Position numbers and translations under genes: made by a program | Source of the DNA: an uncultured Alphaproteobacteria bacterium | Lineage (GTDB): Bacteria; Pseudomonadota; Alphaproteobacteria; Rhizobiales; Aestuariivirgaceae | NCBI GenBank assembly: GCA_937868035.1 | Contig: CALMLK010000286.1 | Coordinates: forward strand, 1-6,243 | DNA: 6,243 bases | Reading direction: 5' to 3' | Notes under the pieces: model-generated | Database searches by the model: none | Told to the model about the DNA's origin: nothing | Seen by the model: only the letters and a program-made list of their open reading frames with translations | Shown: positions 6,234 through 6,243 of the stretch, one piece after another | Layout: the number at the start of each line of letters is the position of its first letter | How positions within the stretch are numbered: position 1 is the first letter of the stretch

Positions 6234-6243
6234 GGGACGGGCG

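Overview
The window is GC-rich, dense chromosomal DNA of an alphaproteobacterium, most likely a member of the Hyphomicrobiales (Rhizobiales). The evidence is gene content: a class I lysyl-tRNA synthetase, a DUF2948 protein and a UPF0262 protein downstream of murA, and a cspA-rpsU pair with a long S21. No genus can be named. There are no mobile elements, tRNA or rRNA genes, or CRISPR arrays; this is housekeeping DNA.

Layout. 1-910 (minus): a PLP-dependent threonine/serine dehydratase whose last residues lie beyond the window edge. 911-1117: a divergent intergenic region. 1118-3738 (plus): a tight four-gene run of murA, a DUF2948 protein, a UPF0262 protein and a low-molecular-weight protein tyrosine phosphatase, with gaps or overlaps of only a few bases. 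3735-4040 (minus): rpsU, whose stop codon interlocks with that of the phosphatase. 4058-4097: a strong minus-strand terminator hairpin only 17 nt upstream of the rpsU start. 4176-4388 (minus): a CspA-type cold-shock gene with a leader of about 150 nt and a good candidate promoter. 4590-6233 (minus): class I lysyl-tRNA synthetase.

The strongest anomaly is in the synthetase. An in-frame amber codon (4767-4769) follows residue 488, yet recognisable class I LysRS sequence continues in the same frame for 58 more residues to a second TAG at 4590-4592. A recent nonsense mutation, a sequencing or assembly error, and readthrough are all possible. Wholesale recoding of TAG is unlikely, because TAG is also the natural terminator of the phosphatase gene and of the synthetase itself.

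Other points of note: hisD, which I recall lying between the DUF2948 and UPF0262 genes in many relatives, is absent, and so is infA after the phosphatase. The terminator between cspA and rpsU leaves no room for an rpsU promoter downstream of it, so S21 expression probably depends on readthrough of this hairpin. S21 also carries an internal near-identical repeat. I found no clearly new system; the best leads are the interrupted synthetase gene and the cspA/rpsU control region.
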